Positions 16,266-25,175 of a stretch of 64,000 nt of DNA are shown in pieces (the first letter of the stretch is position 1; every line of letters starts with the position of its first letter). This stretch comes from Lachnospiraceae bacterium MD308. Lineage in GTDB: Bacteria; Bacillota; Clostridia; Lachnospirales; Lachnospiraceae. The notes under the pieces are model-generated. The model was not told where the DNA came from and did no database searches. It worked only from the letters and a program-made list of their open reading frames with translations. Made by a program: the position numbers and the translations under genes. The stretch is taken from NCBI GenBank assembly GCA_010206225.2, contig VIQU02000004.1, forward strand, positions 83,549 to 147,548, read 5' to 3'.

Positions 16266-16772
16266 ATGGAAGATATGCTTCAGGTGGGAGTGATCACCGC
16301 TACCCATGGCATACGGGGAGAGGTGAAGGTGTTTCCTACGACAGATGATCCGGCCAGGTTTAAAGAGGCGCAGAGGTTAGTTCTTGATACGGGAAAAGAA
16401 AGACTTCCCCTCAAGGTTTCGAATGTCAGATTTTTTAAACAGTTTGTCATTCTGAAATTTGAAGGGATTGATCATATTAATGAGATTGAAAAATATAAAA
16501 AATGTTCGCTGCTTGTAAGCCGTGAGGATGCAGTGCCTCTCGGGGAGGACGAATATTTTGTTGCTGATATGATAGGACTTTCGGTTGTGACGGAGGATGA
16601 GGAGCCGTTCGGCATTTTGAAAGACGTTATAGAGACGGGAGCCAATGACGTCTATGCAATCGCCAGTGAGAAGTATGGCGAGGTGCTCATACCGGCGATC
16701 AAAGAATGTATCCTTGAAGTGGATATGGAAGCAGGCAGGATGAAGATACACCTGATGGACGGGCTGGTATAA
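16266..16772 (+). CDS. rimM: 16S rRNA processing protein RimM
   Basis: 168 aa. The N-terminal domain opens GVITATHGIRGEVKVFPTTD, the classic RimM signature, and the C-terminal PRC-barrel domain includes IGLSVVTEDEEPFGILKDV and VLIPAIKECI. RimM helps mature the 30S head region around S19 and S13. A 107-bp gap precedes it, with AAGGAG at 16250 before the ATG. trmD starts 28 bp after its stop. Confidence 0.97.
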   Translation: MEDMLQVGVITATHGIRGEVKVFPTTDDPARFKEAQRLVLDTGKERLPLKVSNVRFFKQFVILKFEGIDHINEIEKYKKCSLLVSREDAVPLGEDEYFVADMIGLSVVTEDEEPFGILKDVIETGANDVYAIASEKYGEVLIPAIKECILEVDMEAGRMKIHLMDGLV

Positions 16773-16800
16773 CATTCAGGTATAAGAGAGGGCGCGGCGC

Positions 16801-17589
16801 ATGGATTTTTATATAATGACATTGTTTCCGGATATGGTAATGGAGGGGTTAAATACCAGTATTACAGGCAGAGCTGTAAGTAAAGGGCTTTTATCTGTTG
16901 AAGCGGTTAATATACGGGATTATGCATTCAATAAGCATAACAGCGTGGATGATTATCCTTATGGCGGCGGAGCCGGTATGCTGATGCAGGCAGAGCCGGT
17001 GTACCAGTGTTATAAGTCTTTAAAGGAGCGGATCCGGTTAAAGAGGCTAAAAAAGGAGCAGGATGGCGCCGGAAAGTCTGATAATCAAAAAAAAACAAGG
17101 GTAGTTTATCTCTCGCCGCAGGGACAGACGTTTCACCAGTCTATGGCAGAGGAGTTTGCCAAGGAAGAGGAACTGATCCTGCTCTGCGGGCATTATGAAG
17201 GCATTGACGAGCGTGTGCTGGAAGAGATTGTGACGGATTATGTGTCTATCGGTGATTATGTGCTGACGGGCGGTGAACTTCCGGCAATGGTCATGGTGGA
17301 TGCAATCGCCAGACTGGTGCCGGGAGTGCTCCATAATGATGTGTCGGCGGAGTTTGAAAGCTTTCAGGATAACCTTTTAGAGTATCCGCAATATTCAAGG
17401 CCGGAGGTGTGGCACGAAAAAAGAGTGCCGGAGGTGCTTCTTTCCGGGCATCATGCTAATATAGAGAAATGGCGGCGGGAGCAGTCCGTCATCAGGACAG
17501 CCAAGAAGCGCCCCGATCTTTTAGAAAAAGCATTGCTTACGGAGGCGGAAATTTTGCTGGCGGAGAGTGTCAAAGAAGAAAATATATAA
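16801..17589 (+). CDS. trmD: tRNA (guanine-N1)-methyltransferase TrmD
   Basis: 262 aa SPOUT methyltransferase that makes m1G37 in tRNAs reading CNN codons, preventing frameshifting. Conserved features include YPYGGGAGMLMQ (about 57-68), CGHYEGIDERV (about 135-145) and the trefoil-knot segment SIGDYVLTGGELP (about 155-167). A lysine-rich insertion (RLKKEQDGAGKSDNQKK, about 80-96) makes it slightly longer than average and sits before the conserved YLSPQGQ. The end overlaps an alternative start of the next gene. Confidence 0.97.
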   Translation: MDFYIMTLFPDMVMEGLNTSITGRAVSKGLLSVEAVNIRDYAFNKHNSVDDYPYGGGAGMLMQAEPVYQCYKSLKERIRLKRLKKEQDGAGKSDNQKKTRVVYLSPQGQTFHQSMAEEFAKEEELILLCGHYEGIDERVLEEIVTDYVSIGDYVLTGGELPAMVMVDAIARLVPGVLHNDVSAEFESFQDNLLEYPQYSRPEVWHEKRVPEVLLSGHHANIEKWRREQSVIRTAKKRPDLLEKALLTEAEILLAESVKEENI

Positions 17590-17605
17590 GAATGAAGGTG
17601 AGAAG

Positions 17606-20533
17606 GTGGACCGTAAAGAGCATGAGAACATTTTAATTACAGTACCGATTACCGGTTATATGCAGGCGATCAGCAGTACATACCATAAGATACTGCGTGT
17701 CGATCTTTCCAAAGACCGTTATGAGGTGGTGAAGATGAACCCAAAAGACCGGGCTTTTGGATACGGCACAGACAGCTTTTCGAGCTGGCTCGGTCAGTTT
17801 ATTTACGACGGCGGTATTCATCCGGACGATATGAATACCTTTATATCCTTTACCCGGCCAGAGCATATGAAGAAGGTGCTGGAGTCCGGAGAGAAAGCGC
17901 CGAGCTGCTGTTATCGGAGACGTTCGGGAGATGATTTCCGCTGGAACCTGATGGAAGTGGTGCCGGATTCAGACAAAGATAGTCCTTATATATATGTATA
18001 TGTGAAGGATATCCATGACATCTTTCGGGAGAGTCTGGAACTGGATGAAGCCAGTGCACGTGTGCAGGAGGTTATCCGTACGCTGGGAGAGCAGAACTTT
18101 GGAGTGTATGGTGTGGATCTTGATACTGGAGAGGCGAATCTTGTCCGGGAGAACGGGCATACGCATACGGGATGGAAATCATGGACGCTCCAGTGGGATG
18201 AGATTGTAAATTCCCGTCTGATGAACCAGATTCATCCCGCGGACCGGGACAGCTTCTGTGAAAGATTTTCACTGGAAGGGCTGCGCCGGATGAAGGATAC
18301 GGACGTGCAGAAAGCAGATATGCTATGCCAGTGGCGCGGGGAGGAGGATCACGAATACCGCTACATGGCTGTGATCGCCTATTATGGACAGAAATACAGT
18401 GCAAAGAATTACACGATCCTTGCTCTGCAGAATGTGGATAAGCGTGTGCGCCAGGAACATGCGCTGACACTCCGGGATATGCAGCTTGCAGCGATCTTAA
18501 AATCCCGGTATAGTGTTATGACTACGGTTTATCTGGAAAATGGTCAATGTGAGCGCATCTGGATCAATGAGAACAGCCAGATGAGTAAAAACAGCCGGCT
18601 AAACAGCATTATTTCCGGGAATTATAACCAGTATTTCCATCAGGCGCTTGAGGGCACGGTCCATCCGGATGACGCGGAGACTTTCAGACGAGTTATGAGT
18701 CCGGAGCACTTATATCAGAAAGCCGCCGCTACAAGGGAATATTCTGAGGAAATCTGCCAATACCGCATGACCGGAACTTCTCTTCGGTGGCTGGAGCAGC
18801 ATGTGATCTATTCCAGACAGGGAAGCAGGATATCCGTGAATATTCTGGGACGGGACATCACACAGGAAAAGATTGACGAGCAGCTAAGACATAAGGAGGA
18901 GCAGGAGAGGGCTGATATCATCAGAACGTTAGGAGGTATGTTTTTTGCGACCTATTACGCCGATCTTGAGCAGAATACCTTCCAGAGCGTCACGCGGTTT
19001 CAGGAGGTGGAGGAGGCTCTGAAAGGTAAAGTGGATTATGCCACAGGGCTTCAGACTTATGCAGAAAAATTTATCCATCCGGATGACCGGGAAGAATATC
19101 TCAGAGTTCTGAGCATAAAAAATCTAAGAAAGACGCTTAGCAGAAAGAATCCGTACGTGACTTATGCCTACCGCAAGATGCCGGAGAATCCGTATGCGGG
19201 TCCTGAGGAATATGGATGGATACGCAGCACTGCCGTTATATCTCAGACGGATGCCAGCGGAAAAGTACGTTCCATTGTTTATGCGGCGCAGGATGTAACG
19301 GAGAGCAAGCGCAGGGAGATGAGGGAGCAGCAGGCGCTTCAGGCGGCCTGTGAAGCGGCGGACTATGCCAATGCATCCAAACAGGATTTTTTGTCCTGTA
19401 TGAGCCACAATATACGTACGCCTATGAATGGAATCATGGGTATGATCAAGATTGCGGCAGATAATGTGGACGATCAGGAGAAAGTGAAAAACTGTCTGGA
19501 CAAAGCTTCCTTGTCAAGCCTTCAGCTTCTTTCGACGCTGAATGAAGTGCTGGATATCAGCCAGATTAAGGCCGGAGGATTTCTTTTAGATATATCTGCG
19601 TTTAATCTGAACGAGCTTATGCAGGATATGGTTTCTTCCATCCTTCCAAGCATTCGGGAAAAGAACCTGAATCTCAATGTGCGTCCAATGCAGGTGGAGC
19701 ATGGGGACGTCTACGGAGACTGGCAGAGACTTGAACAGATGTTCCTGAATATATTGGGGAATTCTGTGAAATATACACCCTCCGGCGGTACACTGGAAAT
19801 ATCCGTTGTGGAACGGGAATCCAGAGAACGGGGATGCCGCTCCTATGATTTTGTTTACAGTGACAATGGAATCGGTATGGAGGAGGAATTTGTCAGCCAT
19901 ATCTTTGAACCTTTCAGCCGCGCGGAGGATCCGAAGGTCAGTCAGATCGACGGCATCGGTCTTGGAATGTCCATCGCCCAGAATATTGCGCGTATGATGG
20001 GCGGGGCCATCAGTGTAGAAAGTGTACCCGGACAGGGGACGAAGTTTACGGTGACGCTTATTCTGCGGCTTCAGAATCCGGCGGAGTCCTGTGAAGATTC
20101 GTCTGCTTTGGAGACGGATCATATATCGGACGGTGTTTTCAGAGGCTGCCGTATACTTCTGGTGGAGGATAATGAGCTGAATCAGGAAATCGCTATGGAA
20201 CTGATCGGGGAAATCGGAGCTATGGTGGAGTGTGCGTCAGACGGACGGAAAGGGCTGCAGCGCTTTGCCGAGATGCCGGAAGGGTATTATGATATGATTC
20301 TTATGGATATCCAGATGCCTGTGATGAACGGTTTTGAAGCTACCCGTGCGATCCGCAAGCTCCCGCGTGCGGATGCCGCCGTGATACCGATCATCGCTTT
20401 GTCTGCCAATGTGACGCCTGACGACATTGCAATGAGCAGGGAATCCGGGATGAATGAACATATTGCAAAGCCGCTCGATATACCGAAGCTGATAGAGCGT
20501 ATGAACTACTGGCTGAGCAGCAAAAAGCGCTGA
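17606..20533 (+). CDS. Hybrid sensor histidine kinase/response regulator with four PAS-like modules
   Basis: About 975 aa with no convincing membrane segment, so a cytoplasmic sensor. Four HP(D/A)D motifs at about residues 71, 209, 352 and 490 mark the ends of four PAS-like domains. The dimerisation box SHNIRTPMNGIMGM (His about 600) is followed by an N box (NILGNSVKYTPSGG), DNGIGM and GIGLGMS. A C-terminal receiver (about 848-970) has VEDNELNQE and the phospho-Asp in ILMDIQMPVMNG. The GTG start at 17606 follows AAGGTGAG. The output target is unknown, and no separate regulator gene is adjacent. Confidence 0.92.
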   Translation: MDRKEHENILITVPITGYMQAISSTYHKILRVDLSKDRYEVVKMNPKDRAFGYGTDSFSSWLGQFIYDGGIHPDDMNTFISFTRPEHMKKVLESGEKAPSCCYRRRSGDDFRWNLMEVVPDSDKDSPYIYVYVKDIHDIFRESLELDEASARVQEVIRTLGEQNFGVYGVDLDTGEANLVRENGHTHTGWKSWTLQWDEIVNSRLMNQIHPADRDSFCERFSLEGLRRMKDTDVQKADMLCQWRGEEDHEYRYMAVIAYYGQKYSAKNYTILALQNVDKRVRQEHALTLRDMQLAAILKSRYSVMTTVYLENGQCERIWINENSQMSKNSRLNSIISGNYNQYFHQALEGTVHPDDAETFRRVMSPEHLYQKAAATREYSEEICQYRMTGTSLRWLEQHVIYSRQGSRISVNILGRDITQEKIDEQLRHKEEQERADIIRTLGGMFFATYYADLEQNTFQSVTRFQEVEEALKGKVDYATGLQTYAEKFIHPDDREEYLRVLSIKNLRKTLSRKNPYVTYAYRKMPENPYAGPEEYGWIRSTAVISQTDASGKVRSIVYAAQDVTESKRREMREQQALQAACEAADYANASKQDFLSCMSHNIRTPMNGIMGMIKIAADNVDDQEKVKNCLDKASLSSLQLLSTLNEVLDISQIKAGGFLLDISAFNLNELMQDMVSSILPSIREKNLNLNVRPMQVEHGDVYGDWQRLEQMFLNILGNSVKYTPSGGTLEISVVERESRERGCRSYDFVYSDNGIGMEEEFVSHIFEPFSRAEDPKVSQIDGIGLGMSIAQNIARMMGGAISVESVPGQGTKFTVTLILRLQNPAESCEDSSALETDHISDGVFRGCRILLVEDNELNQEIAMELIGEIGAMVECASDGRKGLQRFAEMPEGYYDMILMDIQMPVMNGFEATRAIRKLPRADAAVIPIIALSANVTPDDIAMSRESGMNEHIAKPLDIPKLIERMNYWLSSKKR

Positions 20534-20672
20534 TGTTTTTGCTGATATTTTTCGATAAAATCCTTGCTATTGCATCTTAAGTATGATAAACTATAGCATG
20601 TTGTGAAGAAATGGATGGTCCTCTGGTATCGATTGTATTAAGAACATCTAAAAAATAAGGAGGTCACACGGA

Positions 20673-21017
20673 ATGAATGATATTATTAAGAATATTGAAG
20701 CTGAGCAGTTAAAAGAAGTATCAGCCTTCAATGTAGGAGATACCGTTAAGGTATATGGTAAGATCAAGGAGGGAAACCGCGAGAGAATTCAGGTTTTCGA
20801 GGGAACCGTTATAAAGAAACAGGGTGGCAGCACAAGAGCTACCTTTACCGTTAGAAAGAATTCCAACGGTGTCGGCGTTGAGAAGACATGGCCGCTGCAC
20901 TCACCGAACGTTGAAAAGGTTGAAGTAGTAAGAAGAGGTAAAGTAAGAAGGGCGAAACTGTTCTACTTAAGAGACCGTGTAGGTAAGAGAGCGAAAGTAA
21001 AAGAATTAGTAAAATAG
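20673..21017 (+). CDS. rplS: 50S ribosomal protein L19
   Basis: 114 aa, standard size. Diagnostic stretches are [31 protein letters not shown] and the C-terminal [17 protein letters not shown]19 lies at the 30S-50S interface. AAGGAGG precedes the ATG. A 139-bp gap separates it from the kinase gene; weak -10/-35-like sequences are present there (20564-20597) but I could not define a promoter. A hairpin terminator follows directly, so rplS ends this ribosomal transcript. Confidence 0.98.
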   Translation: MNDIIKNIEAEQLKEVSAFNVGDTVKVYGKIKEGNRERIQVFEGTVIKKQGGSTRATFTVRKNSNGVGVEKTWPLHSPNVEKVEVVRRGKVRRAKLFYLRDRVGKRAKVKELVK

Positions 21018-21027
21018 GAAACCGGAT

Positions 21028-21062
21028 AAAAAGGACAACTACATATCGTAATTGTCCTTTTG
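21028..21062 (+). terminator. Terminator after rplS
   Basis: AAAAGGACAA pairs with TTGTCCTTTT around a loop containing TACATATCGTA; the right arm supplies the U-run. Confidence 0.85.
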
Positions 21063-21082
21063 TGTTTAGCGTGGAGATTTGT

Positions 21083-21766
21083 ATGAGAAGAACAAGGGGA
21101 ACTGTCGGTGGAAGGAGAACTCCGCCCGGCCGGAAGAACTATGACCTTGAAAAGAGGCGCCGCAGGCTGGAGCGAAAGATCAGGCGGCAGGAGATGAAAG
21201 AGGACGGTACAATCAGTGAAGCCATGCAGGTGATCATGGAGGCGCTTCCCTATGTCTTCGGATGGACGGTGAAGCTTGGGCTTGTCTGTCTATTTGCATT
21301 TGTTTATGTCTGGTTTTTCGGGCAGAAAGTAAGTACGGTAGGCGATTCTATGAATCCAGTGTTAAGTAATGGAGATGCCGTTCTGGTCAATCGGATCGTC
21401 TATAATGCGATGCGGCCGAGGCGCGGGGATGTAGTTGTGTTTAAGCCTGGAGGTAATAAGAATTCTCACTATTATATCAAACGGATCATTGGGCTCCCGG
21501 GCGAGACGGTCGAGATTATCGAGAATGGTATTTTTATCGATGGGGAAAGGATCGAGGAAGAATATGAGACAAGCGAGATTTCGGATGTAGGCATTGCCGC
21601 AGAGAAGATAGAGCTTGGAGAAAATGAGTATTTTGTGCTTGGAGATGACAGAGAGAACAGTGTAGACAGCCGCAGTGAGGATGTAGGTAATGTAGAGCGT
21701 AAGGATATATACGGGAAAGCATGGTTTGTCGTATCTCCCATAAAGCATATCGGTTTTATCAAATAG
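21083..21766 (+). CDS. lepB: Signal peptidase I (first copy)
   Basis: 227 aa. A very basic N-terminal tail (about 1-45, rich in Arg/Lys) precedes one membrane helix (about 63-82). The catalytic Ser is in GDSMNPVL and the general-base Lys in YYIKRIIGLPGE; the downstream boxes FVLGDDRENSVDSR are present. It cleaves signal peptides on the outer face of the membrane. The start at ATG 21083 is preferred because GTGGAG lies about seven bases upstream. The long basic tail is unusual compared with the second copy 0.9 kb downstream. Confidence 0.94.
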   Translation: MRRTRGTVGGRRTPPGRKNYDLEKRRRRLERKIRRQEMKEDGTISEAMQVIMEALPYVFGWTVKLGLVCLFAFVYVWFFGQKVSTVGDSMNPVLSNGDAVLVNRIVYNAMRPRRGDVVVFKPGGNKNSHYYIKRIIGLPGETVEIIENGIFIDGERIEEEYETSEISDVGIAAEKIELGENEYFVLGDDRENSVDSRSEDVGNVERKDIYGKAWFVVSPIKHIGFIK

Positions 21767-21777
21767 AGAGGTAGAGT

Positions 21778-22671
21778 ATGTATTTTCAATGGTATCCCGG
21801 TCATATGACGAAAGCGAAGCGTATGATGCAGGAGAATATGAAGCTGGTTGATCTTGTGATCGAGCTTGTGGATGCAAGAATTCCGTTCAGCAGTCGGAAT
21901 CCGGATATTGACGAACTGGGGCGCGGCAAGGCGAGAGTCGTGCTTTTGAATAAGTCAGATCTGGCGGAGGAGAGATGGAATGATGCGTGGAGCAGATATT
22001 TTGAGGAAAAGGGATTTCTTACTGTAAAGGTGAATTCCAAGAAAGGCAGCGGGATGAAGGCAATCCAGACTGTCATCGGAGAGGCCTGTAAGGAAAAAAT
22101 CGAACGGGACAGGAAGAGAGGAATCTTAAACCGTCCCGTACGCGCTATGGTAGTGGGAATTCCGAACGTGGGAAAATCAACCTTCATCAACGCGCTGGCG
22201 GGTAAGGCATGTACAAAGACTGGCAACAAGCCCGGCGTTACAAAGGGGAAACAGTGGATCAGGCTGAATCGTCAAGTGGAGCTTTTGGACACGCCGGGAA
22301 TCCTATGGCCGAAATTCGAGGATCAGAAGGTGGGACTTTGTCTGGCATTGATTGGCTCCATCAAGGATGAGATACTGAACACAGAGGAGCTGGCAATGGA
22401 GTTGATACAATTTATGCAAGAGAAGTATCCCGGGGCGCTGGAGGAAAAATATCATATGGAAGCGGCTGATGATAGCTACGAGATGCTGAAAGGCATTGCG
22501 AAAAGCCGGCACTGTCTGGTGAGAGGCAATGAGCTTGATGTTGAAAAAGCGGCTGCTCTTTTGCTGGATGACTTCAGGAACGGAAAACTTGGGAGAATTA
22601 CACTGGAGACGTGTCAGAATAAAGATGAAAACGAGAGACAATTAAGGGGCAGGGAAGATGGCGAAGCATAA
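21778..22671 (+). CDS. rbgA: Ribosome biogenesis GTPase RbgA (YlqF)
   Basis: 297 aa circularly permuted GTPase: G4 (NKSDLAE, about 59) comes before G1 (GIPNVGKST, about 126-134) and G3 (DTPGILWP, about 170-177). The N-terminus MYFQWYPGHMTKAKR is diagnostic. RbgA acts late in 50S assembly, at the step where L16 and neighbouring proteins enter. It is sandwiched between two signal peptidase genes and overlaps the second by 14 bases, so expression is coupled. Confidence 0.97.
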   Translation: MYFQWYPGHMTKAKRMMQENMKLVDLVIELVDARIPFSSRNPDIDELGRGKARVVLLNKSDLAEERWNDAWSRYFEEKGFLTVKVNSKKGSGMKAIQTVIGEACKEKIERDRKRGILNRPVRAMVVGIPNVGKSTFINALAGKACTKTGNKPGVTKGKQWIRLNRQVELLDTPGILWPKFEDQKVGLCLALIGSIKDEILNTEELAMELIQFMQEKYPGALEEKYHMEAADDSYEMLKGIAKSRHCLVRGNELDVEKAAALLLDDFRNGKLGRITLETCQNKDENERQLRGREDGEA

Positions 22672-23242
22672 AAAGAAAGACAAAGAGGTTGAAAAAAACG
22701 CGGAAAAGAATATAATGAAAGAACTTTTGGGATGGATCTTATATCTCCTGCTTGTTGTGGGGCTTACCTGGCTGATCCTTACGTATGTGGGACAGCGTAC
22801 GAGAGTAAGCGGGCATTCTATGGAGACGACTTTAAGTAACGGCGATAATCTGATCGTAGATAAATTGTCTTATCGCTTCCGCGATCCGAAGCGTTTTGAT
22901 ATTATCGTATTTCCTTTCAAATATGAGGAAAATACATATTATATTAAGCGGATTATCGGACTTCCGGGGGAAACTGTGCAAGTGGTGGACGGCTGTGCGT
23001 ACATAGACGGAGAACTTCTGGAATCGGACATTTACGGGGCTGAGCTTATGGAGGATTCCGGTATTGCAGGCGAGCTGCTCACACTGAAAGAAGATGAATA
23101 TTTTGTGCTCGGCGATAACCGGAATCACAGTTCGGACAGCCGCGATCCGAGTGTAGGGATTCTGACGAGAGAGGATTTGCTCGGAAAAGCATGGGTCAGA
23201 ATCTATCCTTTCGATAAGATGGGAGTGATCAGGCATGAATAA
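22658..23242 (+). CDS. lepB: Signal peptidase I (second copy)
   Basis: 194 aa. A short Lys/Glu-rich tail is followed by one membrane helix (about 26-46), the catalytic Ser in SGHSMETTL and Lys in YYIKRIIGLPGE, then FVLGDNRNHSSDSRD. It is clearly related to the copy at 21083 but shorter and with a different tail, so the two may divide substrates or expression conditions. The start overlaps rbgA by 14 bases and the end overlaps rnhB by eight. Confidence 0.95.
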   Translation: MAKHKKKDKEVEKNAEKNIMKELLGWILYLLLVVGLTWLILTYVGQRTRVSGHSMETTLSNGDNLIVDKLSYRFRDPKRFDIIVFPFKYEENTYYIKRIIGLPGETVQVVDGCAYIDGELLESDIYGAELMEDSGIAGELLTLKEDEYFVLGDNRNHSSDSRDPSVGILTREDLLGKAWVRIYPFDKMGVIRHE

Positions 23243-23894
23243 GCGGGAGGAAGAAAAGCTTTTAAGACAGAAGGCGAAGCTTGAAAAAGAACGGACACGC
23301 CTGAAAGAGATGAGCGTATATGAAGAAAAGTACGGGATGTATCATTATATATGCGGAGTGGACGAGGCGGGCAGGGGTCCTTTGGCCGGACCGGTTGTGG
23401 CGGGGGCAGTGATCCTGCCAAAAGATACAGAGATTTTGTATCTGAATGATTCAAAAAAGCTCTCGGCAAAAAGGCGGGAAGCGCTGTATGATGAGATCAG
23501 AGAAAAAGCAGTCTCGGTGGGCGTAGGCATAATAGGTCCGGAGAGAATTGATGAGATCAATATCCTTAATGCCGCTTATGAGGCAATGCGGCTGGCAATT
23601 GCGGCCCTTAAGGTTAAACCGGATATCCTGCTTAACGATGCAGTTACGATACCGGATATAGAGATAGAACAGGTGCCGATTATCAAAGGGGATGCAAAAA
23701 GTATCTCGATTGCAGCGGCGAGTATTATCGCGAAGGTGACAAGGGATCGTATGATGGCGGAATATGATGTGTCCATGCCGGGTTATGATTTTGGAAAGCA
23801 CAAAGGCTATGGGACGAAAATGCACATCGAGAGTTTGAAGAGACTGGGACCGTGTCCGATCCACAGGAGGACATTTATAAAGAAATTCGTGTGA
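23235..23894 (+). CDS. rnhB: Ribonuclease HII
   Basis: 219 aa. It cleaves RNA in RNA-DNA hybrids and at misincorporated ribonucleotides. The acidic active site is visible as GVDEAGRGPLAGPV (DEAGRG, about 37-50), the LNDSKKLS motif (about 75) and the later Asp residues in LLNDA and KVTRDRMM; it ends with CPIHRRTF. A charged ~30-residue N-terminal extension (KLLRQKAKLEKERTRLKE) precedes the catalytic core, as in other Firmicute RNases HII. It overlaps lepB upstream by eight bases. Confidence 0.97.
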   Translation: MNKREEEKLLRQKAKLEKERTRLKEMSVYEEKYGMYHYICGVDEAGRGPLAGPVVAGAVILPKDTEILYLNDSKKLSAKRREALYDEIREKAVSVGVGIIGPERIDEINILNAAYEAMRLAIAALKVKPDILLNDAVTIPDIEIEQVPIIKGDAKSISIAAASIIAKVTRDRMMAEYDVSMPGYDFGKHKGYGTKMHIESLKRLGPCPIHRRTFIKKFV

Positions 23895-23920
23895 GCGGAG
23901 TCAGGAATCGAAAAAAGATT

Positions 23921-24289
23921 ATGACAGTTCAGAGGTATAACAAACGCTGGATCGGTTCAGAGTATGAGAAGAAGGCGGGCGATTATCTCATATCGCAGGG
24001 CTATGAGATCGTGGAATATAATTTCCGCTGCCGTATCGGAGAGATTGACTTGATTGCCAGAGACGGGGAATACTTGGTATTTTGTGAGGTAAAGTACCGC
24101 GCGGGAGCGGCGAAGGGACATCCGGCGGAGGCCGTCGGCATCCGCAAGCAGCGGGTGATTTCAAAATGTGCCGCTTATTATCTGACGACAAGACATCTGC
24201 CGGGCATTTCGTGCCGGTTTGATGTTGTCAGCGTGGAAGGCAATGAGATAACCTTGATCAAAAATGCATTTGATTACGCGGGGAGATAG
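23921..24289 (+). CDS. YraN family (UPF0102) putative endonuclease
   Basis: About 122 aa. It has the restriction-endonuclease-like core of YraN proteins: GSEYEKKAGDYLISQGY, NFRCRIGEIDLIARD (acidic metal ligand) and FCEVKYRAG with the E-x-K pair. YraN is often encoded next to rnhB, as here, and an involvement in DNA uptake or repair has been proposed but not settled. The frame stays open upstream to GTG 23852 within rnhB; ATG 23921 or GTG 23891 are both possible because no clear ribosome site marks either. Confidence 0.88.
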   Translation: MTVQRYNKRWIGSEYEKKAGDYLISQGYEIVEYNFRCRIGEIDLIARDGEYLVFCEVKYRAGAAKGHPAEAVGIRKQRVISKCAAYYLTTRHLPGISCRFDVVSVEGNEITLIKNAFDYAGR

Positions 24290-24292
24290 AAG

Positions 24293-25126
24293 ATGCTGGG
24301 ATTAAAATATAAGAATCGGGATAAAATCTTTGAGGAAAAGGAAGTGAACGGGGTGCCTTATCTGGCGTACCCTGTATTTGAAAGCTTAGGAATTGTAAAT
24401 CATGGATTTTCCACAAGGCTTGGGGGCGTGAGCAAGGGTAATTACGCCACTATGAATCTTAGTACGACAAGAGGAGATGATCCTGAGGCGATTGCGGAGA
24501 ACACACGGCGCATCGCAGCGGCAATCGGGGTGCGGACAGAGGATATGGTGTATACGCACCAGACGCATACGACGAATGTTGCGGCTGCAAGAGAAAAAGA
24601 CCGGGGAAAGCGCTTTATGGACACAGACGGCATGGTTACAGATGTGCCGGGGATGTGCCTTGTAACTTTTTATGCGGATTGCGTACCGCTGTATTTTGTC
24701 GATCCTGTGAGAAAGGCAATCGGACTCAGCCATTCCGGATGGCAGGGAACGGTTCATAAGATAGGGAAGATCACGGTAGAAAAGATGACAGAAACTTACG
24801 GCAGCGATCCAAAGGATATCATTGCCGCTATCGGTCCTTCCATCTGTCAGGACTGTTATGAAGTAAGTGAGGATGTCATAGATCAATTCCGTGAAAGCTT
24901 CAGAAAGGAAATACTGCCGGAATTGTTTTATCGGAAGGATAACGGGAAATACCAGCTTAATTTGTGGAGGGCGAATGAAGAAGTCCTAAAAGAAGCGGGT
25001 GTGAAAAAAGAGCGGATAGCAGTGACCAATGTGTGTACACACTGCAATCCGGACATTTTATTTTCTCATAGAACTATGGGGAATAAACGGGGAAATCTGA
25101 GTGCGTTTCTTGCGCTTAAACGATAA
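24293..25126 (+). CDS. pgeF: Peptidoglycan editing factor PgeF (YfiH/laccase-domain family)
   Basis: 277 aa. The purine-nucleoside/laccase-like fold is recognised by HGFSTRLGGVSKG, TFYADCVPLYFVDP (Cys ligand), GLSHSGWQGT (His ligand) and the C-terminal CTHCNPDILFSHR. In Escherichia coli the homologue removes wrongly incorporated amino acids from peptidoglycan precursors; related proteins show purine nucleoside activity. The metal-binding His and Cys residues are all present. It begins three bases after yraN and overlaps the long frame of the next gene, whose true start lies downstream. Confidence 0.93.
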   Translation: MLGLKYKNRDKIFEEKEVNGVPYLAYPVFESLGIVNHGFSTRLGGVSKGNYATMNLSTTRGDDPEAIAENTRRIAAAIGVRTEDMVYTHQTHTTNVAAAREKDRGKRFMDTDGMVTDVPGMCLVTFYADCVPLYFVDPVRKAIGLSHSGWQGTVHKIGKITVEKMTETYGSDPKDIIAAIGPSICQDCYEVSEDVIDQFRESFRKEILPELFYRKDNGKYQLNLWRANEEVLKEAGVKKERIAVTNVCTHCNPDILFSHRTMGNKRGNLSAFLALKR

Positions 25127-25175
25127 GGAAGAGCAGTTTTTGCTGTACTGGAAAACGAAAAAAACGGAGGTTGGC

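Noticed and set aside
20534..20672. L19 leader RNA or separate rplS promoter
   Set aside because: Some -35/-10-like words occur, but none with acceptable spacing, and no clear conserved fold was visible.
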